The notes: generated from the sequence alone by a model not told the origin. 64,000 bases of DNA from Methanoculleus chikugoensis (GCF_019669965.1 NZ_AP019781.1:806001-870000), one strand, 5' to 3'; numbered from the stretch's first letter, positions 25,188 through 34,637 are shown. Translations and numbers: made by a program.

Positions 25188-27188
25188 TTATGCAGGGATC
25201 CGGTAGATCTGGACTCCCTGCGCGTCGTAGATGAGTTCGAGCGCATCCGTCGGGATCGAGACGGCATAGCGTTCGCGCTCTGCCGCACCCACGTAGAGCA
25301 GGGTGGCGTCGTACGCCCGCGCAAGATCGACGGTCCGGCCGGGCTGCTCGTAGATCGCCCGCACGTCGGCGCTTCGCTCGCTGATGCGGCCCTCGTCGCC
25401 CCGCCACATGTACTCGTGGAAGGGCATCCCGATGACGGCCGGGATTCCGGTGAACGACGAGACCCGTGAGTAGTAGGTGTAGTCGCCGCCCTCCGCCTCG
25501 ACGATGACGTGGTCGCCGGGGAGGGTTCGGAGGAACGCGATCGCCGCCGCGTCTCCGGGATGCGAACCTTCGAGGTATGCCGCCCCGTCGAGAGTATGGC
25601 TCCCGTAGCCGAAGTCGACGTTGATCGCGAAGGGCGCGGCGAGGAGGAGCACGGCGGCCAGCACCGGGAGTGCCTTCTCCATCCGGGCGGAAACGTGCCG
25701 GTCGATCCCGGCGCCCCGGAGCCACTCCCCGACGACGGCGAGGCTTGCCGTCCCCATCAGGAACCACGCGGGAAGGTAGAACTTGAAGACCGTGTTCATA
25801 CGGAAGTAGGTCTCTCCCATGTTGTCCACGAGGTAGATGAGTTCGGTGACGAGGACGATCGCAAGCCCGAGCATGGCAAGCGTATCGATGGCCGAAAAGC
25901 GGCGGCGGGCGGCGAGGTAGACCAGCGGAACGGCGGCGATGGCCGCTGCCGGGTAGCCGGCGAGCACGAACGGGACCGCGGCGAGCAGGAGGTAGGGGCG
26001 CCTCCGGATATCCGGAGCGCAGTACGCGATCAGCACCGCGAGAAAGAACCCGTGAACCAGGAGAAACTCCACCGGTGCGGAGGGCGTGGGGACGATCGCA
26101 ACTCCCGCGACGCCGGGGCTGTTGAGCTGCAGGTAGAACGGGAGATACGTCAGGATCGCGAGCGGCGGCACCGTTGCAAGCACCATCCAGGACTTCAGGC
26201 TGTCCGGTCGAAGATTCCCGTAGCGCCACCATATCAGGAGGCCGAAGACCAGCGTGACCGGGGCATAGACCAGCACGTCCCAGGAGTTGAACCCGGGCAT
26301 CGACCCGAGGGAGAGGGCGGCGAGCCCGCAAAGGAGCGCCCGCCCCCGCATGGAGAGCGTTCCCCACCGCAGGTAGGCGAAGACCAGGAGAAAGAGCAGG
26401 AACCCCTGGTTGAAGAAACTCATGACGTGCGGGTGCACGTCGCCCCAGAGCATCGAGAAGATGGGGTACTCGTTGATGGTGTTCTCGATCGTCCGGGTGC
26501 TCCCCCAGAGGACGTCGAACCAGGCGTCCCCGATCAGGATATGATAGATTGCCGAAAGGTTCGGGAGGAAGAGCGCAACCACCGGGAGCCACCGGTAACG
26601 GTCGAGGAGGAGGTGTCCGAGGGCGTAGAACGCAACGACGGCAAGACCGAGCACCGTCGGGAGTACGAGGTTGAAGGCGACCGTAGAAGGCACGCCGGAT
26701 ACAAGCCCGAGCGCTCCCCCCGTCCAGTAGCCGAGGTAGTAGTAGACGTCCAGCGTCCCTCCCGCGTACCAGGGATCGAGCGGCGGGACGGCGGGCGCCC
26801 GCATGATCGAGGCGAGGATCGCATGGTCCATGAACTTCTCGGCGTAGGAGATGCTCGGGTTGATCCAGCGCACCTCGAGCATGAAGAGGAAGGGGAGCAG
26901 GAAGGCGAGGTCCCAGGTGAGCGCCGACCGCAGCCGCTCCCGCGTGAAGAACCGGCGCGACCCTGCGTACGCGATTGCGACCGCAAACGGCAGAATGGCG
27001 AGCACGATCGGAAGGCCCGTCAGTCCCAGGTACCACGTACCGAGCGTGAAGAGGAGGATCGATGCCGGGTATGCCGCGGCTGCCGAGAGGTTGCCGAGGG
27101 TGCGGTCGAGTGCCGGCCAGACGGCGAGATGAAGCATCTTGACGACGAGAAGCCAGAGCAGCACGGGAACGATAAACTCAACCGCCAA
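25188..27188 (-). CDS. DUF2298 (YYY-domain) polytopic membrane protein
   Basis: The 666-residue protein has at least a dozen hydrophobic helices. PLDPWYAGGTLDVYYYLGYWTGG and FSMLWGDVHPHVMSFFNQGF are the signatures of DUF2298, the Chlor_Arch_YYY domain, thought to be a GT-C-like glycosyltransferase. The active site would face outside, using a polyprenyl-linked sugar. The TTG start at 27188 overlaps the upstream gene by 11 bases. It is the last gene of a four-gene operon with a GT2 enzyme, a flippase-like protein and an FAD enzyme, which fits a lipid or surface glycan pathway. Confidence 0.85.
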   Translation of the reverse strand: MAVEFIVPVLLWLLVVKMLHLAVWPALDRTLGNLSAAAAYPASILLFTLGTWYLGLTGLPIVLAILPFAVAIAYAGSRRFFTRERLRSALTWDLAFLLPFLFMLEVRWINPSISYAEKFMDHAILASIMRAPAVPPLDPWYAGGTLDVYYYLGYWTGGALGLVSGVPSTVAFNLVLPTVLGLAVVAFYALGHLLLDRYRWLPVVALFLPNLSAIYHILIGDAWFDVLWGSTRTIENTINEYPIFSMLWGDVHPHVMSFFNQGFLLFLLVFAYLRWGTLSMRGRALLCGLAALSLGSMPGFNSWDVLVYAPVTLVFGLLIWWRYGNLRPDSLKSWMVLATVPPLAILTYLPFYLQLNSPGVAGVAIVPTPSAPVEFLLVHGFFLAVLIAYCAPDIRRRPYLLLAAVPFVLAGYPAAAIAAVPLVYLAARRRFSAIDTLAMLGLAIVLVTELIYLVDNMGETYFRMNTVFKFYLPAWFLMGTASLAVVGEWLRGAGIDRHVSARMEKALPVLAAVLLLAAPFAINVDFGYGSHTLDGAAYLEGSHPGDAAAIAFLRTLPGDHVIVEAEGGDYTYYSRVSSFTGIPAVIGMPFHEYMWRGDEGRISERSADVRAIYEQPGRTVDLARAYDATLLYVGAAERERYAVSIPTDALELIYDAQGVQIYRIPA

Positions 27189-28158
27189 ACGTATCCTCCG
27201 TCTCGATCTCCCTGTTGAATGCTCTTTTCAAGAGATTCATCGACCAGTCGCCGAAGTAGTAGATCGACCCGACGCCCCCGACGAGCGTGACCAGGTTCTT
27301 GATCAGGTGGTCGATGACCGCTATCAGCGTTGCCGTGGCCGCCGGGGTTCCCGCGATCCCGAACGTCAGAGCAAGCGCGAGTTCGTAAGTGCCCACTCCT
27401 CCCGGGGTGATCGGAACAGCCTTGACGAGGTTGCCGATGACGATCGCGAGGACGACGATGCCGAATGGAACCGGCGCCTGGAACATCAGGACGACCGCGT
27501 AGCAGACCAGCACATCGACGAGCCATATCAGGAGCGATGAGCCGCTGAGCACGGCGAGGGCCCGGGGATTGAGGGAGGCCCGTTTCACTTCGTCGAGCAT
27601 CCTCTGGATGGCGGCGATAATCCGGTTCCCCGACTCTATCCTGCCCGACCGGAGAAGCACGGCGAAGAAGACGCCTCCTGCGGCGAGGGGGACGACGATG
27701 ACCGTGATGAACCAGTCGGGTACGTCGAGTACCGCGAGGACGAACGGGAGCGCGACGGCACCGAGCACCGCGACCATCAGGATATCGAAGACACGCTCGA
27801 CGACGAGGGACGAGAACCCCTGCGAGTAGGTGGCGTCATCCTCGTGCTTCAGGATGAGCATCCGCACGAAATCGCCGAGACGCGCAGGGACGATGAGGTT
27901 CGCCGTCTGGGAGATGAAGATGCAGGCGGTCGAGAACCAGAGGCCTTTCCTGATGTCGAGCCCCTGCAGGATGAACCGGTACCGGTACCCCCGGAGGATC
28001 CAGGCAGTGACGCAGATCCCGACGGCGGCAAAGAGGAACGGCAGCACCGCATGTTCGAGCGTCAGCAGGAGGTCGTCCCATACGCGGTAGAGCATGTAGG
28101 CGACGATTCCGACCGCGATCAGGGTGGGGATGACGACAGCGCTAATTTTTTTCCACAT
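27178..28158 (-). CDS. UPF0104 / lysylphosphatidylglycerol synthase-like membrane protein
   Basis: The 326-residue protein has about eight hydrophobic segments and the family markers WILRGYRYRFIL, NLIVPARLGDFVRMLIL and VKAVPITPGGVGTYELALAL. This MprF-like membrane domain family is often found beside polyprenyl glycosyltransferases, and a flippase role has been suggested. ATG 28158 (MWKKISAVV) is chosen over 28200 because the earlier residues lie inside the GT2 gene and are not hydrophobic. It overlaps the GT2 gene by 17 bases. Confidence 0.85.
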   Translation of the reverse strand: MWKKISAVVIPTLIAVGIVAYMLYRVWDDLLLTLEHAVLPFLFAAVGICVTAWILRGYRYRFILQGLDIRKGLWFSTACIFISQTANLIVPARLGDFVRMLILKHEDDATYSQGFSSLVVERVFDILMVAVLGAVALPFVLAVLDVPDWFITVIVVPLAAGGVFFAVLLRSGRIESGNRIIAAIQRMLDEVKRASLNPRALAVLSGSSLLIWLVDVLVCYAVVLMFQAPVPFGIVVLAIVIGNLVKAVPITPGGVGTYELALALTFGIAGTPAATATLIAVIDHLIKNLVTLVGGVGSIYYFGDWSMNLLKRAFNREIETEDTFGG

Positions 28159-28861
28159 GGAGGCGCCACCAGAGGCGAAGAATCGCCGATCCCATCTCAA
28201 CTACGTCTTTCCTCCGTACCGTCGTCCCCTCGCCCTGCCGCCATTGCACGGGGAACTCCTGTATCCGGTAGCCGTTCTTCTGCGCCCGAACCAGCACCTC
28301 GGTGTCCCAGAACCAGTGATCTGCGGTCACCGACGGGATCAGGGAGAGAAGGCGGTCACGCCGGAACGCCTTGAACCCGCACTGGTGATCGCAGAGCGAA
28401 CTTCCGAGGATCGTCCTGACGAGCGTGTTGTAGCCGCGGCTCGCGATCTCCCGCCCGCCGCTCCGTACGATGACGCTCTCGGGAAGGAGGCGGGAGCCCG
28501 TTGCAATGTCGTTGCCGTTGCGGATGGCGTCAACCAGTTCGGGGAGGTGCCGCATGTCGGTCGCGAGATCCACGTCGTAGTAGCAGACGATCGATCCCAA
28601 CGCCCCGGAAAATGCACGGTTGAGCGCCCGTCCCCGCCCGAGCCGCTCGTCGGAATGGAGCAGGCGGATACGGGGATCGTTAGCCTCGCGCTCCCTGACG
28701 AACTCGGTGCTCCCGTCGGTGCTCCCGTCCTCGGCGACGATCAACTCGAACCTCCCCGGAGCGATCGCCTCCAATGTTTCGAGCGACTGTGGTATGGCGG
28801 TTCTGAGCGCTAAAAGATCGTTGTAGACCGGAAGAACGGCGCTCACCTCGATCTCACGCAT
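28142..28861 (-). CDS. Glycosyltransferase family 2, polyprenyl-phosphate hexose synthase type
   Basis: The 239-residue GT-A enzyme has VSAVLPVYNDLLALRTAI, VAEDGSTDGSTEFV and the metal-binding YYDVDLATDM in place of DxD, then GSRLLPES and CGFKAFRRDRLLSL. No C-terminal membrane helices are present. It resembles dolichyl-phosphate glucose/mannose synthases. It probably charges a polyprenyl phosphate on the cytoplasmic side for the DUF2298 protein downstream, by inference from operon context. Its start overlaps the FAD gene by eight bases. Confidence 0.87.
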   Translation of the reverse strand: MREIEVSAVLPVYNDLLALRTAIPQSLETLEAIAPGRFELIVAEDGSTDGSTEFVREREANDPRIRLLHSDERLGRGRALNRAFSGALGSIVCYYDVDLATDMRHLPELVDAIRNGNDIATGSRLLPESVIVRSGGREIASRGYNTLVRTILGSSLCDHQCGFKAFRRDRLLSLIPSVTADHWFWDTEVLVRAQKNGYRIQEFPVQWRQGEGTTVRRKDVVEMGSAILRLWWRLHVEKN

Positions 28862-30089
28862 CCGGATACCTCGCGAGAACCCTCTTTGCTACTTCCTGCC
28901 CGGCAACGACCGAACCGTTCATGCTCCGCTCCGGGTAGTTCGGAGGGCTGAACATCCCGGCGAGGAAGAGTCCGTGCTCTTCGTAGTCGGGCAGGCGGTT
29001 GCGGAGCCCCGTCGTGTAGACCGGGCCGGCATACGGGTCGACCGCGAGCCGGTGCCAGTGCACTTCGTCCTCGTCGACGGAGAACCGGCGGCAGAAGTCG
29101 GCAAGCATCGACTGCTCGAATCCCTCCGGGAGCCTGCCGGTGAAGTAGGATGCAAGGTAGACGATATGCTCGCCGTACCACTCGAACGGAGCGAAGTTGG
29201 TGTGCGAGACCACCGCACCGTAAGGAGCCGCATCCTTCATGTTCAGCCAGTATATGCCGTCGGTCACGTCCCTGTCGAGTGCGAGGGTCATGCAGGCGGC
29301 GCCCTGATAGGGTATTTCGGCGATATCGAGACCGGCAAGGTCTGCAGTCACCTGCGGGGGGAGCGTCGATACGACGGCGTCATACGATCTTCCGTTGACG
29401 ACCCATTCGCTCCCCTCCCGCTGGATCTCCTCGACGGGAGTGTCCGGCAGGATCGAGGCGCCCCGTCGTGTCGCCTCTTCTTCGAGCCGCGCAACGAAGT
29501 GCCGGAAACCCCCTTTCAGGTATCCCAGGCGCTCACCCCCGGCACCCCGGTCGGATCTGATGGCGATACGGGATATGAGCCAGGCGGCGGAGACCTCACC
29601 GGAGCGGTCGCCGAACTTGCTCTTTAAGAGCGGCTCGAAGAACGAGGAGTATATCCCGGAACCGAGGTTATCCAGGATGAAATCCTTGGCCGTGATCCCG
29701 TCGAGCGCCGAGACGTCCAACCGGCGGGAGCGCAGCGTCAGCAGCCCGAGGCGGGCCTTTTCCATGAGAGTGAGATGGGGGTAGCGCAGGATCTCGGTCG
29801 GGGTGGTGAGCGGGTGGATGGTTCCGTCGACGTAGTAGCCGGTGGAACCTCGAAGCCATACCAGTCGATCCGCCACCTGCAGCGTATCGAAGAGGTCGAG
29901 CAGGGCGGCATCGCCGGCGAAACAATGGTGGTAATACTCTTCGATCCAGTAATCGCCGATCCGGTACGAACCGAGGCAGCCGCCCGGAACGGGCCTTTGC
30001 TCAAAGAGATCTACCTGGTGTGTCCCGGCGAGTTCGAGAGCCGAGACCAGACCGGACAGACCTCCCCCCACAACGCAGATCTTCATCAT
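28854..30089 (-). CDS. FAD-dependent oxidoreductase (protoporphyrinogen oxidase / amine oxidase-like)
   Basis: The 411-residue flavoprotein begins with the dinucleotide-binding loop ICVVGGGLSGLVSALELA, then FEQRPVPGGCLGSYRIGDYWIEEYYHHCF, and ends with LFLAGMFSPPNYPERSMNGSVVAG, the C-terminal FAD contact. Such proteins appear beside polyprenyl-sugar genes, and some relatives act on isoprenoid or sugar nucleotides. The substrate here is unknown. It is first in a tightly overlapping four-gene operon running from 30089 to 25188. Confidence 0.82.
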   Translation of the reverse strand: MMKICVVGGGLSGLVSALELAGTHQVDLFEQRPVPGGCLGSYRIGDYWIEEYYHHCFAGDAALLDLFDTLQVADRLVWLRGSTGYYVDGTIHPLTTPTEILRYPHLTLMEKARLGLLTLRSRRLDVSALDGITAKDFILDNLGSGIYSSFFEPLLKSKFGDRSGEVSAAWLISRIAIRSDRGAGGERLGYLKGGFRHFVARLEEEATRRGASILPDTPVEEIQREGSEWVVNGRSYDAVVSTLPPQVTADLAGLDIAEIPYQGAACMTLALDRDVTDGIYWLNMKDAAPYGAVVSHTNFAPFEWYGEHIVYLASYFTGRLPEGFEQSMLADFCRRFSVDEDEVHWHRLAVDPYAGPVYTTGLRNRLPDYEEHGLFLAGMFSPPNYPERSMNGSVVAGQEVAKRVLARYPDA

Positions 30090-30144
30090 TTATCCCTACG
30101 TATGAAAATTATAAGAACACTTTTGGGTTATATTGTATGCATGG

Positions 30145-30194
30145 TCTTTATACATAAGCGTGGATATAATTAATTAGTCATTATGAGGGTGTGA
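30145..30194 (+). promoter_or_regulatory. TATA elements and ribosome site of cetZ
   Basis: Two TATA-like stretches, TTTATACATA at about 30147-30156 and GATATAATTAATT at 30163-30175, precede cetZ. GAGGGTGTG at 30185-30193 is a good ribosome site seven bases before the ATG at 30201. The region is shared with the divergent FAD gene. Confidence 0.5.
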
Positions 30195-30200
30195 AGCTGA

Positions 30201-31367
30201 ATGAGGGTCTTCTTCATAGGATTCGGTCAGGCTGGGGGCAAAATTGTCGATATGTTCATCGAACAGGACAAACGAATGCAGACCCAGAATTTCAGGGGGA
30301 TTGCCGTAAATACGGCGCGTACCGACCTGATGGGGCTGAAAAACATCGAACTTAAAGATCGGCTCCTGATCGGACAGACCGTGGTGAAAGGCCATGGTGT
30401 CGGGACCGACAACGTGACCGGTGCGCGGGTGACCGCCGATGAGATTGATGCTATTATCAACGCCATCGATTCGCGCGGTACGCACGACATCGATGCCTTT
30501 GTCATCATCGCCGGCCTCGGCGGCGGAACCGGCTCAGGGGGTTCGCCGGTCCTCGCCCGCCACTTAAAGCGCATCTACCGGGAACCGGTCTATGCGATCG
30601 GCATCCTGCCTGCCCCCGAGGAAGGCCGACTCTATTCCTACAATGCAGCGCGTTCCCTGAGCACCCTGGTGAACGAGGCGGATAATACCTTCATCTTCGA
30701 CAATAGTGCCTGGAAGAATGAAGGAGAGAGCGTCAAGGATGCGTATAACCGGCTGAACGACGAGATCGTCCGCCGGTTCGGAGTGCTTTTCCGTGCAGGC
30801 GAGGTCGGCAAGGCCGGCGTCGGCGAGATGGTTGTGGATTCGAGCGAGGTCATCAACACTCTCCGGGGTGGCGGCATCAGTTCTGTCGGATACGCCATCA
30901 GCGAGAAGATCAGCCCCCGTACGAAGCAGAGCCAGGGGCTCCTCTCCGGCCTGGTGCGCAAGAAGGAGAAGACCGAGGAAGTCCTGACCGGCGAGGACAA
31001 GTCGGCGAAGATCATCGCTCTTGTTCGGCGTGCCATGCTCGGGCGTCTCACCCTGCCGTGCGACTACTCGACGGCCGAGCGCGGTCTCGTCCTTCTCGCG
31101 GGACCGCCGGATGAGATGGATAGGAAGGGCGTCGAGAAGTCGAAGAGCTGGGTGGAGGAGAATATCGCCGGCGTCGAGGTGCGTGGCGGGGATTACCCGG
31201 TGCAGAGCGACTACATCGCCGCGGTGGTGGTTCTCGCGACGATCGGGAACGCTCCCCGGATCACCGAACTTCTTGAGATTGCCAAGTCCACGAAGGAAGA
31301 TGTCCTCAAGTCTAAGGAAAAACGCTCGACCATGTTTGACGACGGCATAGAGCCGCTGTTCGAGTGA
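30201..31367 (+). CDS. cetZ: CetZ-family tubulin-like protein
   Basis: The 388-residue protein has the tubulin/FtsZ GTP-binding elements FFIGFGQAGGKIVDMF at the start and the tubulin signature GLGGGTGSGGSP near residue 110. NTARTDLMGLKNI and YNAARSLSTLVNEADN fit the archaeal CetZ (FtsZ3) group better than true FtsZ. CetZ proteins form GTP-dependent filaments; in haloarchaea CetZ1 controls cell shape and motility. A secreted coiled-coil membrane protein follows nine bases later, suggesting a cell-envelope partner. Confidence 0.87.
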   Translation: MRVFFIGFGQAGGKIVDMFIEQDKRMQTQNFRGIAVNTARTDLMGLKNIELKDRLLIGQTVVKGHGVGTDNVTGARVTADEIDAIINAIDSRGTHDIDAFVIIAGLGGGTGSGGSPVLARHLKRIYREPVYAIGILPAPEEGRLYSYNAARSLSTLVNEADNTFIFDNSAWKNEGESVKDAYNRLNDEIVRRFGVLFRAGEVGKAGVGEMVVDSSEVINTLRGGGISSVGYAISEKISPRTKQSQGLLSGLVRKKEKTEEVLTGEDKSAKIIALVRRAMLGRLTLPCDYSTAERGLVLLAGPPDEMDRKGVEKSKSWVEENIAGVEVRGGDYPVQSDYIAAVVVLATIGNAPRITELLEIAKSTKEDVLKSKEKRSTMFDDGIEPLFE

Positions 31368-31376
31368 GGATGCGCT

Positions 31377-32462
31377 ATGAAAGCAAACATCAGCAGATGG
31401 TTCATTCTCCTGCTGGCACTGGTCTGTGTCGCGCAGGCAGCATCGGCGTTCGACGTCAAGACCGAGACCGTCAACCCCGCAAGCGGCGCTCTCGAACCCG
31501 GTCAGCAGGTGACCGCGCGCTACGTGCTCACCTATGATATGCTCACCGATGGCGGGAACGACGAGTCATTCGAGTTCAGCACCGGGCTGCAGAACCCTGT
31601 CTGGGACTTCATCGTCTACCGCGACGGGGTCGCCATCTACACCACCAAGAAGACCGGGTACTACCCGGTTCTGACGGAGTTCGAGATCTCCTATGGTAAG
31701 GGCGATATCGAGCTGGATGCCCAGGTGCGGGGCGTTGTCCCTTCGACCGGGGGCTTAAAGGTTCTGGTGACCAAGATCGAGCACCTGCGGGACAAAGATG
31801 TGAAGGACACTCACTCCGTGACCCGCGACGTCGTGAATTCGGCCCAGGTCGAGGGTTCTCTTGCCGCCCAGCAGCAGCGCCTCAAAGACCTGAAGGCCGA
31901 TCTCGATGAGAAATCCGCACAGGGCGTGGATGTCGCCGCCGTCCAGGCCAGGTACAACGCCGCGAGCCAGGCGCTCACCAGCGCCGGGTCTGCAGGCCCG
32001 TCGCAGGCGGCGAGTTACATCGCCACCGCAAAGAAAGATATCGACGAGGGGATTGCGCTCCTCGATAAGGCATGGGCCGAGAAATCAGTCGCCGACACCG
32101 GCGCGGCGATCGAGTCCCTCGACGGGATGATCACCTACTTCGTCGAGAACCGTTCCATGAGTGCCGATCCGCAGGTGGTCGCCATCATGACCAAGCGGGA
32201 GAGCGCCGTCCAGTTCTACTCCCAGGCACAGGACAACCTGAACGGCAAGAACTATCCGCTGGCGCGGTCGAAGGCAGGGGACGGCCTGAATAAGGCGAAC
32301 GAGGCTCTGGCCGATGCGAATGCGCTCAAGGAGAAGATCGGCGAAGGATTCAATCTTGGAGGTAACCTCCTCCTCTACATTGGCATCGGGGTCATCATCG
32401 TCCTTATCGTCGCAGGCGTCGTGATATACCGGAAGAAGACCGGCTGGGACGAACTCGGATAG
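31377..32462 (+). CDS. Type I membrane protein with extracellular coiled coil, paired with cetZ
   Basis: The 361-residue protein has a signal peptide (FILLLALVCVAQAASAF, cleavage near 24), a beta-type exterior domain (about 25-160), a long helical region rich in Ala, Lys, Asp and Gln (about 160-325) that should form coiled coils, and one C-terminal transmembrane helix (LLLYIGIGVIIVLIVAGVVIY) with a short cytoplasmic tail RKKTGWDELG. No family was recognised. It starts nine bases after cetZ. A link between outer layer and CetZ filament through the tail is a testable inference. Confidence 0.78.
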   Translation: MKANISRWFILLLALVCVAQAASAFDVKTETVNPASGALEPGQQVTARYVLTYDMLTDGGNDESFEFSTGLQNPVWDFIVYRDGVAIYTTKKTGYYPVLTEFEISYGKGDIELDAQVRGVVPSTGGLKVLVTKIEHLRDKDVKDTHSVTRDVVNSAQVEGSLAAQQQRLKDLKADLDEKSAQGVDVAAVQARYNAASQALTSAGSAGPSQAASYIATAKKDIDEGIALLDKAWAEKSVADTGAAIESLDGMITYFVENRSMSADPQVVAIMTKRESAVQFYSQAQDNLNGKNYPLARSKAGDGLNKANEALADANALKEKIGEGFNLGGNLLLYIGIGVIIVLIVAGVVIYRKKTGWDELG

Positions 32463-32585
32463 CCCTGACACCCGCCCTCTTTTCGCACCCTCATCTTTTG
32501 TACCTGTTCTCCGGCGTGAGTAGCGTCCAACGCTCCTGGTAAAGTCCATTGACCCTACTGCTTGTTGTCATCTAAAACCCCAGTA

Positions 32586-32722
32586 CTTCGCTAAAACGGT
32601 TGAGGTAATCTTCAAGAGGTCAAACCATCGACCTCCCTTCGCGTTCTTCGCGGCTTCGCGTGAAGCCATATTGCTATCTTTGCCCATTTAACTCGCGCGA
32701 AGAACGCGAAGCCGCGAAGGGG
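32586..32722. repeat. Dispersed repeat B, copy 1 (matches 62005-62138)
   Basis: The block starts CTTCGCTAAAACGGTTGAGG, continues through a conserved CATCGACCTC segment and ends GCCGCGAAG. The copy near 62.0 kb has the same order and spacing in the same orientation, with scattered differences. Both contain CTTCGCGTT and CTCGCGCGAAGA arms that can pair with each other. Confidence 0.75.
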
Positions 32723-32757
32723 AGTTGCAGGTGATTATACCGAACTTCGCGCTCTTC

Positions 32758-32795
32758 GCACCTGCGGTGCTCAAGCTCCGGGCGTTCCGCCCATC
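32758..32795 (+). repeat. Two-hairpin unit, 32.8-kb copy
   Basis: Hairpin GCACCTGCGGTGC, linker TCAAGCTCC, hairpin GGGCGTTCCGCCC, then ATCGCTC. Confidence 0.65.
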
Positions 32796-32960
32796 GCTCT
32801 TCGCGGCTTCGCGTGAGTATTCAGTACAAGGGAGTGATAGAGCCTCACGCGAAGGACGCGAAGCGCGAGAATCCGAGTCTTGAGAACTCCGGGAGATTTT
32901 GAGGAGAAGAAGGAGATGTGGGGAACCTAGATCTTCTACCGCTGAACCGAAAAAGGGGTG

Positions 32961-34625
32961 TCAGGCAGTCGTCCCTGCGGGAACCTTCGAGAAGACCTCG
33001 AGGTTCCTGCTCCCCACCTTTCCGTCCCGCAGGAAGTAATACTCAAGCAGCCTGTCCTTATTCTCTTCGTACGAGAACCAGTAGTTCAGCCGATAAGTCT
33101 CCTTCACGTAGCCTTCGAGAGTCGGGTAGGTATCGGCATCGTGGGTGATCACGAGATCGAAGTCTCCTCCGTATATCGTCTGCTCGCTCACCTTCTGGCT
33201 GTAATACGCGAGTTTCGAGGCGCGGTCGCCCCGGTAGTACCAGGGCAGCGGCCAGTAGGAGTCGGTCGCAACCGCCACCTTATCCGCGGCATCGATCTTC
33301 GCAAAGACCTCCCGCAGGTCTTCGGAGTTCTGCACCTGCACGATGGGCTCGTTGATATCCGCCGGGGTGTACGCCACGTGGAACGTCATGACGATCAGGA
33401 AGACGCTTGCCGCGACGGCGATGACCGCCTTCTTCGTGGTCATCGCATAGACCGCGACGAAGATCATGGGCAGGAGTTGGTGGAGGATCAGCCATGGCAC
33501 CTTCTCGCCGATGTAGGCGTAGGCTGTAATCGAGAGGAGCATCCAGAAGATGGCGAACCGCGCAAACTCTTTCTGCCGGTCGACCGGTTGGATTTCACCG
33601 GTGCCTGAGAGGATCTCGCGGAGCCGGTCCCTCCAGCCCGGTGCCTGAAGGGTGGGCGGGGCTGTAACTCCGGCGGCCTCGTCCGCTGCTTCTTCACCGG
33701 GGAGCTCTGCCGGACGCTCTCCCCTCTCTCTCCGGCGGGTGATAATCCCGCGGATATCGATGAACTGCAACGTCCCGACCACGGCGAGGATCAGGATCGG
33801 CACCTCGTAGAGGATGAAGAGCAGGATGTAGAAGTACGGCGGCCCTCCGAGACGTTGCATCTGATGCATGGCGGTCCAGTGCTCGATGGCCCGGAGCCAC
33901 CAGGTCACGATCATCTCCGGATGGGCGCCGAACGAAGAGTAGAAGGCCGCCATGATCCCGAAGACAACGAGGGCGACGAGCGCGAGATCCCGAACCCAGC
34001 GCTTCGGGAGCCGAACCTTTCTCGTCCAGACCAGGTAAAGGAGGTATGTCCCGAAGATCAGGATGACGATCGGCATGTTCTCCATCGTGGATATCCCGAG
34101 GCCGATCACCGTCCCGGCGATGAGTGCATACCGCATCTGCCCTCGCTCGAAGTAGTAAAGGAGAGCGACGAGGAGCACCATCGTGAAGAAGATGATGAAG
34201 GGATCGTCACGGAGGAACCGTGAGAAGTAGACCATGTTCGGCGATATGGCGATGAAGAGCGCCGCTACCAGGGTCTGCTTCTTGTCGAGGTACCCGAGCT
34301 TGTAGATCGGGTAGAGCAACGGGACAAGCAGGGTGCCGAGCAGTGCCGGGACGAGCCTGCCCACGAGGTCGGAGTCACCGAGGAGTGCAAACATCCCGGC
34401 CGTGACGTAGTAACGCAACGGCCCGTGGTACATGGGGTCGTAGATGTAGGCCCCCTCGGTCAGGAGTTTGTATGAGAACCACGCGTGAATAGCCTCGTCG
34501 TGGTGGTAGAGTTTCAGATCTAGAAAGTAAAAACGAAGAATAATTGTGGCCAGAAGTATGAGGAGAAAAAGCCCCTCGAACGGGAGTCGTTCACGGAACC
34601 TTGCCGCGAACACGGCGGCCTTCAC
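32961..34625 (-). CDS. Agl23-like (TIGR03663) GT-C membrane protein
   Basis: The 554-residue polytopic protein begins with FLLILLATIILRFYFLDLKLYHHDEAIHAWFSYKLL; the helix followed by HHDEAIHAW is the signature of TIGR03663, called Agl23 or flippase-activity-associated in haloarchaeal N-glycosylation clusters. MYHGPLRYY and FLRDDPFIIFF also fit GT-C architecture, with a soluble C-terminal domain outside. It likely transfers or handles a lipid-linked sugar at the outer membrane face. It follows uS10 on the same strand after 12 bases. Confidence 0.85.
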   Translation of the reverse strand: MKAAVFAARFRERLPFEGLFLLILLATIILRFYFLDLKLYHHDEAIHAWFSYKLLTEGAYIYDPMYHGPLRYYVTAGMFALLGDSDLVGRLVPALLGTLLVPLLYPIYKLGYLDKKQTLVAALFIAISPNMVYFSRFLRDDPFIIFFTMVLLVALLYYFERGQMRYALIAGTVIGLGISTMENMPIVILIFGTYLLYLVWTRKVRLPKRWVRDLALVALVVFGIMAAFYSSFGAHPEMIVTWWLRAIEHWTAMHQMQRLGGPPYFYILLFILYEVPILILAVVGTLQFIDIRGIITRRRERGERPAELPGEEAADEAAGVTAPPTLQAPGWRDRLREILSGTGEIQPVDRQKEFARFAIFWMLLSITAYAYIGEKVPWLILHQLLPMIFVAVYAMTTKKAVIAVAASVFLIVMTFHVAYTPADINEPIVQVQNSEDLREVFAKIDAADKVAVATDSYWPLPWYYRGDRASKLAYYSQKVSEQTIYGGDFDLVITHDADTYPTLEGYVKETYRLNYWFSYEENKDRLLEYYFLRDGKVGSRNLEVFSKVPAGTTA

Positions 34626-34637
34626 GCCGCACTCACC

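Larger units (their letters stand above)
32463..32960. other. Convergent intergenic region filled with repeats
   Basis: These 498 bases hold no gene. They contain the repeat shared with 62.0 kb (32586-32722), a two-hairpin unit (32758-32795), and several short variants of CTTCGCGGCTTCGCGTGA in both orientations up to about 32865. Confidence 0.6.

Noticed and set aside
25509-27218. A 569-residue plus-strand frame rich in Glu, Arg and Pro
   Set aside because: It is antisense to the DUF2298 membrane protein, whose hydrophobic pattern and motifs are convincing.
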